From: Onthophagus taurus
Lineage: Eukaryota > Arthropoda > Insecta > Coleoptera > Scarabaeidae
Assembly (NCBI RefSeq): GCF_036711975.1
Contig: NW_027248940.1
Location: 4,960,001 to 5,024,000, forward strand
Length of the DNA stretch: 64,000 nt
Reading direction: 5' to 3'
A program made the translations under genes and the position numbers. The notes below the pieces were generated by a model. That model was given only the letters and a program-made list of their open reading frames with translations, made no database searches and was not told the DNA's origin. Below are positions 21,039-31,229 of this stretch, one piece after another. Position 1 is the stretch's first letter. The number at the start of each line of letters is the position of its first letter.

Positions 21039-22502
21039 CAGGTTGATTTATTAGCTCACCATCAAACTTTGACATATGATAGCTAATCCAATTACCAAAA
21101 AAACAATGTTAATGAACATATATCCTACTTCAATTATTTACGAAATTATAACACTTTAAAGTTTTCTGCAGCGAATTTATTAATAGTCAGTAAAATCAAA
21201 TATTCAACAAAAACAAAGTTGTCATTGTAATATATCAGTTTGCTGTAAGGTTTAATTATTACATACAAGAAGAAACTCAAAATGTACGCTTATAGCACTG
21301 AAGAGTATGCTGATATAATTTTCGTGTATTTTTTTTGCAATTGAAACGGTCGACAATCAGTATCAGAATATCAAGAAAGATTTCCACAGCGTCATTTGCC
21401 ATATTATTCAGTTTTTAGCGATTCTTTCAGAAGACTTTGAGAAACAGGTAATCCTATTCGACCGCATGTAGTTAATGTAGCGGACGAAGAAGCTGTAATT
21501 AATGCTGTCATTGATAATTCTTCCATCAGCACTCGAAGAATAGCACACAACATACCTGTAAGTCAACATTTTGCATGGCGCGTATTGAATCGACAAGTCC
21601 TTCATCCGTATCGTAAACAGAACGTTCAAGCTCTACAGCCAGGAGATAATCAGCAACGGTTAGCATTTTGTGAATGGTTATTGTAGTAACATGCCCAAAA
21701 TAATGACTTCATTTCAAATGATCGCTGGACAGATGAATCATGTTTTACACGAGATGGTATAAATAATTACCATAATGAACATATCTGGGCATTACAAAAT
21801 CTGCATGCGATTAGACCAAGGAAATTTCAACAACGTTTGGGGTGGATTATTTAACAACAATTTACTAGGTTTGCATGTACTTGATGGACGTTTGAACGCT
21901 GTAAACTACAGATTTTTTTGAACAACACACTTTTCGATTTACTTGAAGATATACCTCTTAATGTATGTAATTCAAAATATGTGGTACCAGCACGATGATG
22001 CCCCCCTCATCGCGGAAGAATAGTTGTCGAGTGGTTAAATAAATATTTTCCAAACAAGTGGATTGGTAATGGTCCATTTGCTTGGCCACCTAGATCCCCC
22101 TACCTTAATCCATTGGATTTCTACTTATTGGGTCATATGATACAAATTGTGTATCAAGTGGAAATTAACACACGAAAACAGTCATTAAACAGAATACAAA
22201 TGGCTGCTACTGGAACAAGAAATCAACCAGACATTTTAATTCGGCTGAAGAACTCTTTAATTCGTCATTGTGAAGCATGTATTCCTTCTTCAGAAGGAGT
22301 CTATTTTGAACAATACATATTTGTAATATTTATGTGTTTTAAAAATAATGTAGCAGTTAATTATGATATAAAAATGAAAACTTTAAAGTGTTATAATTTC
22401 GTAATTAATTAAAATAGGACATATGTTCATTAACATTTTTTTTTTTTTTTTGGATTAGCTATCATATGTCAAAGTTTGATGGTGAGCTGATAAATCACCC
22501 TG
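21039..22502 (+). mobile_element. Mariner-like element with degenerate transposase
   Basis: The TIRs read gatttattagctcaccatca and its mirror (tgatggtgagctgataaatc), extending over 50 bp, between TA dinucleotides (21037-21038 and 22503-22504). The transposase is read on the plus strand at 21330-22412. About 1.46 kb is near the usual full length for the group. Confidence 0.85.
21330..22412 (+). pseudogene. Mariner-family transposase, frame-broken
   Basis: In pieces the plus strand reads: an N-terminal HTH region like VSEYQERFPQRHLPYYSVF (about 21358-21415), an RRIAHNIPVSQ second helix (about 21535), QPGDNQQRLAFCEWLL (about 21640-21685), a catalytic DESCF-like piece near 21735, and a C-terminal stretch WPPRSPYLNPLDFYLLGHM (about 22083-22140). 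The order matches insect mariner/Tc1-like transposases with an N-terminal DUF4817-like HTH. Multiple stops and frameshifts show inactivity. A 99-residue open piece at 22113-22412 is only its C-terminus. Confidence 0.82.
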
Positions 22503-23359
22503 TATAAATCAATAAATGGCTAAGGTATAGATTATCTGTAATAATTTTAATGATTTGTCATATACAGATAAAATTTGGTATACTGTGCAATTTTATAATG
22601 AGGAATCTGATAAGATCGGCATCCACCAACATTCCTTTTCGTGAAAATATGTAATTTTAACTAACAATTGATAATAATGAAATACTAGCAATAACAGCTA
22701 TGTTCCAAAAAGCGGCCCCGACTCGTATTCAAATGCATTCAACTAAGAATAAAATCAACGTCGCTGATTGTCGAGAAATTACCCGACAATCGGACAGTTC
22801 TAGTCGCCATCGGCTTGGCACGCCAGCCCGATCGAGTACACATGGAGCGGTGTTGCCGCATTAAGCGTGTTCACGAGGGAATCTCGTTTCGAATTTTTCG
22901 CCAGCTAGGTAGGCCTCTTAAGGAAAGGGGTTATCTATCATACCCCGTAACTTTGCAGGGGATGGTCAGAGGCAAATAAGAAAAAATACGTCATTAATAT
23001 TTTTAAACGTACTATAAGTATACTTAATATCGCCAAAATCGACAGGGTAGTTTTTAAAATATTCCAAAAAACTAGGGGTAGTTTACCCCCTGAAGCCCTC
23101 AGATATATGTGTGATATATCAATGGAAAGCTCTTTGAAAATGAATATCAGTTTACATTTACCACATTTCGATAGCTATTTTCGTTTTCAGCCTATAAGCG
23201 AATATATATATTTCGCCCCGATTTCCAACCCTTATAACTCGCCCCAGGGGCTTTATTAGCACGTATAAAAAAATACGTAAATCTTATTTTTGGCCATACT
23301 ATCGCTGTACCAAATTTCAACAAAATCGGTGAGGGACAGTTCTGATACTTCCCTTGTCA

Positions 23360-24560
23360 GTTCAGTTGAAAACCGAGGAATATAGAAAAGATTCTTTAGA
23401 ATACCACAATATGCAGGCGCATAGAAACCAATATTTTCTAATATTAATGGAGCATTTATACCATTATTCAACATTTTATACAGAAAACAGAGTGATATAA
23501 TTTTTCTTCTGAGAGACAACCTGGTGATCTTAAATAATTTGCGTGCAAATTCGTACGATCTAAAACCAATGAAAACACGGAATTTTTTGTAGTAGAGATA
23601 CCTAATGAAATTATTTTGAATAGTTTCTATTAAATTAGAATAAAGAATTGACCCGGGATCCCATACTATTACCGCATATTCCAGCTTAGATCGCACTAAA
23701 GAATTGAACAGTAATTGCAGCGTCTGTAAGTTTGAGAAACTGTACCCATTTCTAATGACAAATCCTAAGAGACGCAAAGCTGTGGTTGCTGTGGCTTTAA
23801 TATGTTCAGTAAAGCATAAACCAGGCGAACACAACACACCCAAGTCTCTCTTTTTAACAACACACCTCAAATTCACATTATTTATTTTATATACAAATTC
23901 TATCGGCCTCTTCCTCAATGTATACGTCATTGACTCACATTTAGACACATTAAAATGGAGCTTGTTGAGCCGACACCAATTAAATACGTTATCTAAATCA
24001 GACTGTAAGGACCGGCAGTCAGTTAAGTCGTGTACAGTTGTGAATATCTTCAGATCGTCCGCAAAGAGTAAGCATCTGGTTGAGTTAATTACCAGGGGCA
24101 AATCATTTATAAATAACAAAAATAACAAAGGTACCAGATTACTACCCTGCGGAACCCCTGAATCAATCCCCAACATATCTGATACTGCGTTTTTATAAGA
24201 GACGTAATAAAATCTGTTGGACAAATATGAAACAAAAAAACTAAGAGTAGAATAAGAAAACCCGTGTTGTGCCAGCTTGTGCAGAAGCGTATCATGATCC
24301 ACCCTATCGAATGCTTTTGCAAAATCCGTGTAGATAACATCCACTTGAGCTCTAGCATCCAATGCTTTGGAAACGTAATCCGTAAAGATAGTTAAGTTGG
24401 TCTCCACAGAGCGACCAGGAATAAATCCATGCAATAAAAGTTTTACTTGATTGAAAATCCTGCGATAAATCAATTGTTCGAAAAGTTTAGCAAAACAGGA
24501 GATTACCGATATAGGTCTATAATTTCCTACATCACCATCAGATAGTTTATCAGAAGGATG
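23360..24560 (-). pseudogene. Non-LTR reverse transcriptase, 5' truncated and split
   Basis: The frame begins near 24565 (HFYHPSDKLSDGDVGNYRPI) upstream of the first Met and shows RT motifs in order: FAKAFDRVDHDTLL (about 24300), SGVPQGSNLVPLLFLLFIND (about 24125-24180) and the catalytic FADDLKIF (about 24060). A thumb region with RDLGV and YAVIVWDPGS follows. There is no endonuclease because the copy is 5' truncated. At 23359 it is interrupted by the long-TIR element, and the tail continues at 16563. The RT itself has no stop codon, so the copy was fairly young when interrupted. Confidence 0.88.
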
Positions 24561-24575
24561 GTAAAAGTGGACCAG

Positions 24576-24737
24576 AGTGAGAGAACAATATTGCTAAAAT
24601 TAATAAAATTTTTTCTGTGACGGGAAAAAGTTTGACATTTTATCTCTGTTGACATCTCTGTTGAATTACATTTTTCCCGGAGATAGTATATATGAACACA
24701 CAAGTAAATTAGTTACATTAGATTTAATTAGATATAA
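24576..24737. other. Short AT-rich spacer
   Basis: The gap lies between the truncated 5' end of one non-LTR element and the poly-A end of the next. A loose inverted pair (gacgggaaaaa and tttttcccgg) occurs at 24620-24680. I see no gene. Confidence 0.3.
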
Positions 24738-24841
24738 CTTTTTTTTTTAAACGACGTCGGTGAAAATCTGCTATACAGACATCTTATCTGGGATGATGAG
24801 CGGCCAGATAGTGTGGGGTTGAGGTCAAAGACTCCGACCCA

Positions 24842-25324
24842 CTAAAAACCCCTTTCCTCGTCTTCCCCGGGAACACTCTCACGAGTTTTTTCGGAGTATT
24901 GTGTATTTATTCCCTTTCCCATCGTACCTTCTCCTCCCTTTCCTTCGTCACAACGCCCTCTCTTACAACCCCTTCCACAATTTTCTTCACTCTCTAACAT
25001 GACTTTCGTGCAGCTTTCAGGGGTCAGCTTAGTATTCAGTTTTTCCCACGTTTCCTCATGTGTTTCTTTCCATCTTTGGCAAGCAAAAAACGTGTGCTCC
25101 GCGTCATCTACTTTCTCTTTGCAGTAATCACACATTACTTCCTCTCTTCTCTTGTATTTGTGGAGGTAGGCATTAAAGCAGCCATGATCACTCAAGAATT
25201 GACACATATAATAATTTATTTTTCCCCATTGCCGAGTAACCCATGTTTTAACTTTCGGAATTATTCTTTTCGTCCATTGTGCTTTTCCGGTGTTCTTGGC
25301 CCATCGGCTGTTCCATTCCTGCAT
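24842..25324 (-). pseudogene. R1-clade ORF2 C-terminal domain
   Basis: A 160-residue open piece starts at MQEWNSRWAKNTGKAQWTKR and shows the R1-type linker WTKRIIPKVKTWV, then a zinc-binding cluster CDYCKEKVDDAEHTFFACQRW (CxxC...HxxxxC) at about residues 65-90, and an acidic end with a stop before the 3' UTR. In R1-clade elements this cysteine-histidine motif follows the RT and contributes to RNA/DNA handling. The piece is joined to its RT only across the inserted fragment 25326-26622. Confidence 0.8.
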
Positions 25325-25325
25325 T

Positions 25326-26622
25326 ATTGAATAATAATAATAATAAATCCTTTATTTTCAACCATACAATACATTATTATCAAGAAAAAATATATATACA
25401 TATTTATATCAATAAAAAGCAGAACTAAAACAAAATAAATGTATGGCAGAAAAAAGGTGCTGGGTTCAAATTGCCACAAAAGTGGTATTTGTTCTACCAC
25501 CCAGCCCTATTACAAAAGAAAACAAAAACTAGAAGAAAAAACAAACAATACAAAAAATATAATAAAAAACCAACTAAATTAAATTACACTACAACAAAAT
25601 TGCTAAAGTAATAACAAACCTAGCTGTCATTGAATTTAGTATCAGGCTCCTAAGCTACTCAACTGACCCGCCATGATGGAAGCCTTCAATCTTCGCTTAA
25701 AGATCTGGATAGACATATTGGTCTTGACATGAACAGGAACGCCATTGTATATGTGAGCGATTTGATAACTAAACGACTTTTTAAAAAATTCATGTTTATG
25801 TTGTGGAGGAGTCAAATTGCCCTTAAACCTTAAGTTCAATGTATGCACATCAGACCTAAATCTTATTTTATGGTAAAGATAAGCAGACGATAAAGAAAAA
25901 ACGAGATGTATAGCTGCGTGTCATCAGCATTAGAGTGAGACAGAAAGTTTATGAAAGAAGACGCAAAAATAGAGTATAGAAGGGGTCCTAGAAGCAATCC
26001 CTGTGGTACCCCAGAAGCAACATCCGAAAAAGTAGATCTATCTCCATCAACCTCAACACATTGCACCCGATCACGGAGATAGCTAAGCATGAAAATCGAA
26101 GCTGAATTACTTAAACCAATGTGTTGCACAATCGCAAACATTATTGAATGATTCAGAGTATCGAAGGCCTTACTATAATCAAGCAAGCAGAGTAAGGTCA
26201 TTTTACCCTCATCAGATGCCCGCAGCACATCGTCGATTATGCTGAGCAGTGCTGTCGAACATCCATGAACTTTCCTGAAACCCGATTGTACGCTGGGCAG
26301 AATATTGCAAATATTTACATATTCCTTCAGCTGCGCTTCAATCATTCTTTCTGCCAACCTTCCCAAAACAGGCAGAATACTTATTGGTCTCAAGTGACCA
26401 AACTCTGTAACATTTAACTTTTTTGGTAATGGCTTAACCAAAGATCGTTTCCAACATGCAGGGAAGACACTTTATGCAAGACAAGCATTTATTAAATGAG
26501 TAAGACATGGTACAAGATGCGGGGAGCACAATTGAACAAATGAAATGTTTAGACCATCAACGCCCGCACAGTTTTTTCGAAGAGATGAAATGAGAGATGT
26601 ATTCTCGTCAGCTTTTGTTTGT
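25326..26622 (-). mobile_element. CR1/Jockey-like fragment with internal deletion
   Basis: The 3' tail is a TTA/AAT microsatellite at 25328-25345. The coding part lies on the minus strand (25642-26620). It sits inside the R1-clade element: R1 RT ends at about 26625 and resumes at 25324. The 5' end starts in the middle of the RT-preceding region. Confidence 0.78.
25642..26620 (-). pseudogene. CR1-like RT, internally deleted
   Basis: The frame reads RKNCAGVDGLNISFVQLCSP before 26460, then LRPISILPVLGRLAERMIE, DYSKAFDTLNHSI (RT motif A), ASGVPQGLLLGPLLYSIFAS (motif B) and SNADDTQLYISF (motif C, with Asn where Tyr is usual). Directly after motif C, near 25855, the sequence jumps to the element's C-terminal part (LKFKGNLTPPQHKH-like, 25642-25848), so the thumb is deleted. 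A stop also separates 26441 from the upstream part. It is closely similar in layout to the plus-strand element at 31.4-34.2 kb. Confidence 0.8.
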
Positions 26623-26624
26623 GT

Positions 26625-27900
26625 TTTTTAATCTCAGACGCCACGCTCCAAGCTTTGTACGCGTACAGCATCTGCGAAAAAACAACCGAGCCTATCAATT
26701 TTCTTTTCTCAGCACTTGGTCGAACCCATTATTTACGGTTTTCTGCGCCTTAGTGTATATATATTCGACATGAGGGCCCCATCTCACGTCTCTACCAATT
26801 GTTACACACAGGTATTTGAGTGCGCTACAAGAATTTACAATATGTCTTGTCACATTAGTCTCAATTTCTCCTCTATTTTTCCTACTTTTCATTAACACAC
26901 ATTCCGTTTTCTCTGGGGACAGCTTTAAACCCATAAACTCTCATTTATCTACAATTACTTCAATAACGCGATGTGCAATGTTAGGAATATTCTCCTTATT
27001 CCAACCAGAAATTACAATGGCCAAGTCATCTGGATATGCCACTAACGCCTTCAATTTGTATATCATTTAATATTTGATCAAAAAAATTATTCCAAAGTAG
27101 TGGACCCAAAACAGAACCCTGAGGGACACCTCTTGTCATCGGGAAACTGGCATTACTACAAACAACATATCTCTCTCTAAGGTAGTCTTTAATACAGTTA
27201 ATTAACTGTATAGATATTTCTTTTTCTTCCATACATCTAATTATCTGTTCCCATGGGGCAGAACCAAACGCATTTTTAACATCAAATATTATTAAACAGC
27301 ATAATTTCGTTTTCCCCCTCCTGGATTTATCTGTATTTCTCGCTGCATGTAAAACTTCTTCAATTGCATGCACTGTCGATTTTCCTTTTCTAAAGCCATA
27401 TTGATTATCAGATATTCTTTGTTTTTTCATCAGTTCTTCTACTATACTTTCTTTCAAGATAACTTCATATAATTTTCCAAAACAATCTAATAAACAAAGG
27501 TGTTGTGTAGGCTGTTTTTCCTTATTTTCTTGGTTTTTCAATTAATACTAATGTACTTGTTTTCCATATATCAGGAAAAATTCCCTGCTCCAACAAGATA
27601 TTAAACATTTCAGCGACTTCCATTGAAATTACATATATGGTATCTTTGACTATTTCTGGCGTAATTTGATCCAGACCATGAGCTTTTTATTCTTAAGATG
27701 TTTAACCAGTTCTAATAATTCCTCTTCCGTCACCTTTCTAATGCTCTGATTCCACCTTTGTCTGCTCCACACAACCCTATTTCCCACTGGGAAAAGTTCT
27801 TTTATAACATTTTGTAATTTATCACCATTGAGCGTGACTCTCGGTGTGTTTTTTGTTCTTTTAAAAACTATTTTCTAGGCATCTTGCATACATCTTGCTC
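26625..27900 (-). pseudogene. R1-clade ORF2 reverse transcriptase, broken
   Basis: Minus-strand pieces: 27541-27026 contains CLLDCFGKLYEVILK, NQYGFRKGKSTVHAI, IIFDVKNAFGSAPWEQII (motif A) and TRGVPQGSVLGPLLWNNFFD (motif B). The next part (about 27025-26935) encodes VKALVAYPDDLAIVISGW-like sequence where the catalytic Y-DD is altered. 26934-26695 holds the thumb (LKLSPEKTECVLM, LKYLCVTIGRDVRWGPHVEYI). Frameshifts and stops separate the pieces. The run ends at 26625 where another element has inserted. Confidence 0.8.
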
Positions 27901-28760
27901 TAGTTCATTACAGAGTTTCCTTCAGGCATCGTTTTTTACTCTGCTTATTTCATTTTTGTGACAGCGCGAACTTTCATATCGCGTTTTTGCTGCTCTCTTT
28001 TCTCTTTCATTTCCATTCTGTAAATTAATTCTTGTAAATATGCACCTGTTTCCATTTGCTTTAACTCTCGCTTCTGCAACCCTATCCATCCACCAATACA
28101 CTTGTTTTCCTTTGTAGCATTTTATTTTTCTTTTAACATAAATTTTATCACAGGCTGCTGCTACTACTGCAATTAACTTGGTAGGAGTAAGAACATCTAC
28201 TGCTTGAATTTTTCTTTTAACTTCCTTTTGAAATTCGTTCACTAATCCTACCTTCCGAAACCACCTCTCTTCTTGAACTATTTCTTCACTCTGCTGTGCA
28301 TTCCTAATTTTAACTTGATCACTAAGGTTTTCGTCTTCTAAAATTTTGCAGTTTTCAATACAATTAATTACGTCAATTTTACACATCGTTATATCTATAT
28401 TCGACTCCTGATTTCCTCTTCTCCATGTAGGTTTATTACCCCTATTGGGAATTGCTATGTTTTGCACAAATATCCATTCACACAATATTTTCCCTCTTGC
28501 GTCTTCTCTTTTTGAACCCCATAAGGATAGCGTAAAAATCTCCCATAATAAAAATCTCTTTTCCCTTGTTCCCATGTACTACCACAGCAATTTTCTTTAA
28601 TTTTCCCTCATACCCTACTAATGTTTCATTATAGCATCCAATCCAGAAACCTATGTTAGTCTTTATCGCTACAAACCCAGGCCCTTCTTCCTATTTAAAA
28701 ACTTTTATTTCATTATTAACTAATTTTATTGCCACATCACAAACTTTGTCCGTGAACCAT
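27901..28760 (-). pseudogene. R1-clade ORF2 endonuclease C-terminal part and linker
   Basis: The open piece 28575-27922 begins in the APE-like endonuclease: a GDF-like block is frame-broken near 28545 (the sequence reads LLWEIF in the open frame), then ARGKILCEWIFVQN, PNRGNKPTWRRGNQESNIDIT (the pTw...S-IDvT block of R1 endonucleases), then a basic linker before the RT. 28760-28576 continues upstream with stops. The first part of the endonuclease lies at 29820-29691, beyond an inserted fragment. Confidence 0.72.
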
Positions 28761-29678
28761 TATTATTATTATTATTGCTGCCGGGCTGAGGAGAGCGGCC
28801 CTCTCGTTACCGCGACCTATAAGATCTATTGTAACTTTAGCCCTCCAAAGGTTTAGGGCAAATGTAGGGCCTTAATGAACCTTAGTATTATCCTGAGGTC
28901 TTGAACCTTTATGTCGGTAGGTAACAGGGGAGTTTTACCGAAGATGTTGTGTCTTAGACGGCCTCTGGCGACGCAATTGCACAGTATATGTTCAGCAGTT
29001 TCTGACTCGTCGTTGCATAGTCGACAAGTTTGATCCTCAGCTTGTCCAATGTGGAAGAGGTGGTATTTTAGGGGCGCATGGCCGGTCAGGTAGCCTGAGA
29101 GCGTTCTTAGATACCCTTTGCTGAGGCATAAAACCTCTTTGGTTTTGTTTTGCGACGGAGTTATCATACTCTTCGCTTGTCTGTGACCTGGAAGTTCTTT
29201 CCAGCGTAAGGCTATCTTTGAAACCTCCCAGTTGTTGATTATTTGTTTTAGGTGGCTTTTTTGTAGTCCACAACCAGGTTGGGGTCCAATAAAGGGCGTG
29301 TTTGCTGCCTCTTTGGCCAGCTTGTCGGCCTTCTCATTGCCCTCAATGTTGCTGTGACCTGGAACCCACCATAGGGTAACATTATTGCCCCTAGCGAGTT
29401 CTCTCAGGTTGTTGGTACACTCTGATCAGTGCGGAGTCACAGGTGTAGGCCTGAATAGCCTTTAAGGCGGGCCTGTCTGTGAAAATGTTTATGGATGCAC
29501 CTTTTTGTCCCTTTTGTAGGTTCAAAGCGGTGCAGAAGTTTATAGCAAGAACTTCTGCTTAGAAAATTGTTAAGTCCCAGCTGAGGGGCAATTTGATGTG
29601 GATATTTGGTCCATTGATGCCCATGCCTACTCCAGATCTTACTGTCTTTGAAGCATCGGTGTACCAGGCTAGGGCTCC
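28761..29678 (-). mobile_element. 5'-truncated non-LTR fragment with RNase H domain, 12-bp TSD
   Basis: The 12-bp word tccgtgaaccat flanks it at 28749-28760 and 29679-29690. On the minus strand it starts inside an RNase H domain (YTDASKTVRSGVG near 29655-29620, later WWVPGHSNIEGNEKADKLAK near 29370-29310), continues to a CRLCNDESETAEHILCNC zinc-type motif (about 29030-28975) and ends in an AAT microsatellite tail at 28761-28780. RNase H after RT marks I-like or related clades. Truncation, tail and variable-length target duplication fit target-primed reverse transcription. Confidence 0.85.
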
Positions 29679-29690
29679 TCCGTGAACCAT

Positions 29691-29820
29691 CTAGTTCCCT
29701 CAATTTTTTTTTTTTAGGTTCTGACACAACAACAATATCAATCAACATTTCTTCAATACACTTATCTATTAAATTCATTGCTTCAACCCCTCTATTAACA
29801 TTTACTTGTAATATATTCAT
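29691..29820 (-). pseudogene. R1-clade ORF2 start, endonuclease N-terminus
   Basis: ATG at 29820-29818 overlaps the ORF1 stop (TGA 29819-29817). The first residues MNILQVNVNRGVEAMNLIDK and IDIVVVSEPKKKK match the start of an R1-type APE endonuclease (N-x-NR-x-x-A-M-D-L, then the EP dipeptide with the metal-binding Glu). The frame is cut at 29690 by the inserted RNase H fragment. Confidence 0.78.
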
Positions 29821-31200
29821 TTAATTATTGTGCTGTAACTTGTCTTTGAATCAAATCGTTTTCTATAGCTCCCCTTTCTGTCTCCTTTCATCCGCATCTG
29901 CTGTCTGTTCACCTTCCTCAGTTTATTTAATTTTGTCTTAAACTCATTAAATATCCCAGTCCCAGCTTTATATCCTTCTTGTTTACAAATTGGACAAAAT
30001 TCTTGATTTCCGCATTTGTCTGCCACATGTCCTTTTTTGCCACCTTTAAAACATAACGCTCTTCTATCTGGTCCAGTACGATTTTTAATTAAATCACCAT
30101 ATCCCCAGCATTTATAGCATTTCTGCATATCTATTCGTTTTTCTAATTCACAAATTGTAAAACCAATTCTTACTTTTTTATTTTCAAGTAAAATCTCAGC
30201 ACTTTTTTTGTAAAGTTTAATTGTTAATGCTTTAGTTTCATCCCTCAAGGGTCGAAATTCTCTTATTTTTAGGTAATGTTTACCAGCTGCCAAAACAGAA
30301 TCAATTGCCTCTTTTACATCCTTCTTTTTAACCAAGGCATCCATACCTCTTATATGGATAATTTCATTGTCATCCTCCCCTATTTTTTTATAAATCATAT
30401 TTTCCCCATTTTTTCTTATCGTTTGGCTTACTCTATTTAGGTTACTACCTAAATTAGTAAAATTAGTAATTAAATTACGTTACTACCATCTTCTGGTTAG
30501 GCTATCTAAGGGATTATTACCACGGTTACGGCTATTTTACGCACTCTGATTGGCTAGTAGATGGGTTTATCTATAAGATAAATTTAACTAAAAGATGGTA
30601 GTAATGGACCTTAAGGTGTCACCTTCCTTTTCCATCGTAATTAGTAACTTTCCACTTTTTGTACTTTTAATAGTTTTTATTCCTTCCTTAATATTCTCTT
30701 TACCTAAGGTACCTTTAACTTCTTTCAATGTTTCCGTAAAATTTTTCCCTCCTCCTTCCACAACTAAAGCATACGTTTTCCGCTGTTGCTCTTTTAGTTT
30801 TTCTTCTTCTAATTCATCAGTATATACAACAATCTTTGAATCGGATGCGTGAAAGACACACTCCATCATTTTGGCCAGTTTTTCTGTGTCCATATTTTTA
30901 ATTTTATGCTTAACAATCAATTTGTCATCTTTTGTTTCTTGTTTTAAAATTTTAATACTATCAAAAAGAGCTTTTTCCATATCATTATAGAAAAATATAA
31001 TAATTTTTTTACTTTTTTTCTTCATTTGTCCCTTATTTTTGATCTTATAATCTTGTTCAATCACTCCCATATCCTCTTTTATTTCATCCAACTCTGGAAA
31101 TCTCATTTTAAATTTTCTTTGTATTCCTTTCCATTGATCTATTAGTTGGATCTACAGCCACTATCATCACTGTTCCATCTTTCACATTTAATGGGTTCCC
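29817..31200 (-). pseudogene. R1-clade ORF1 (gag-like, CCHC knuckles)
   Basis: Piece 31106-30600 is charged and lysine-rich (ELEEEKLKEQQRKTYALVVEG). Piece 30398-29817 holds an RRM-like stretch and three clustered cysteine-histidine knuckles around CYKCWGYGDLIKN, CFKGGKKGHVADKC (second Cys replaced by Gly) and CPICKQEGYKAG. This is the nucleocapsid-type ORF1 of R1 elements, which coats the RNA. A MITE at about 30470-30612 separates the pieces, and the N-terminal part is displaced to 34610-34883. Confidence 0.78.
30470..30612. repeat. Short MITE with near-perfect TIRs (copy A)
   Basis: The ends ttactaccatcttctggtta and the mirror agatggtagtaatgg bracket about 135 bp containing the block ctgattggctagtagatggg. 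The same unit occurs in the opposite orientation at 35855-35990. It splits ORF1 of the R1-clade element. No ORF. Confidence 0.7.
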
Positions 31201-31229
31201 TTTTCTAATTTTTAGTTTTAGTTTTTAAT

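Larger units (their letters stand above)
18814..22912. mobile_element. Composite 4.1-kb insertion flanked by cttaag
   Basis: The host sequence ttcttaaggaaagg (seen uninterrupted at 14788-14802) is split here: cttaag occurs at the left junction (18808-18813) and again at the right (about 22913-22918), a 6-bp duplication. The insert begins aggataacctattag and ends gctaggtaggcct, weak inverted ends. Its own coding content is not identifiable. The ends (19130-19260 and 22720-22900) are unusually GC-rich, with gagacggccgagacgtcggc-like runs. Inside lie a Tigger element, a mariner fragment and a full mariner. Confidence 0.55.
16567..23356. mobile_element. Long-TIR DDE element, copy 2 (3-bp TSD), multiply invaded
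   Basis: The ends caagggaagtatcagaac / gttctgatacttcccttg are flanked by tca at 16564-16566 and 23357-23359. The inverted arms are about 790 bp: 16567-17358 pairs with 18430-18813 plus 22913-23356. Between them lies the transposase relic (17912-18411). Two later insertions are present: a mariner-type MITE (17359-17909) and a 4.1-kb composite block (18814-22912). It interrupts the RT ORF of the non-LTR element. Confidence 0.85.
12662..24575 (-). mobile_element. 5'-truncated non-LTR retrotransposon split by two insertions
   Basis: Reading on the minus strand: RT at 24560-23360, ORF end at 16563-16420, 3' UTR at 16419-16271 and 12761-12693, then a tail of ttta/aaat repeats at 12667-12692. The three blocks join cleanly when the hAT element (12762-16270) and the long-TIR element (16567-23356) are removed together with one copy of each target duplication. 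The 5' end stops inside the RT near 24575, as expected for incomplete target-primed reverse transcription. The clade is Jockey-superfamily-like. Confidence 0.85.

Noticed and set aside
23704..24198. 164-residue plus-strand ORF
   Set aside because: Antisense to the non-LTR RT catalytic region; the RT on the minus strand explains the open reading.
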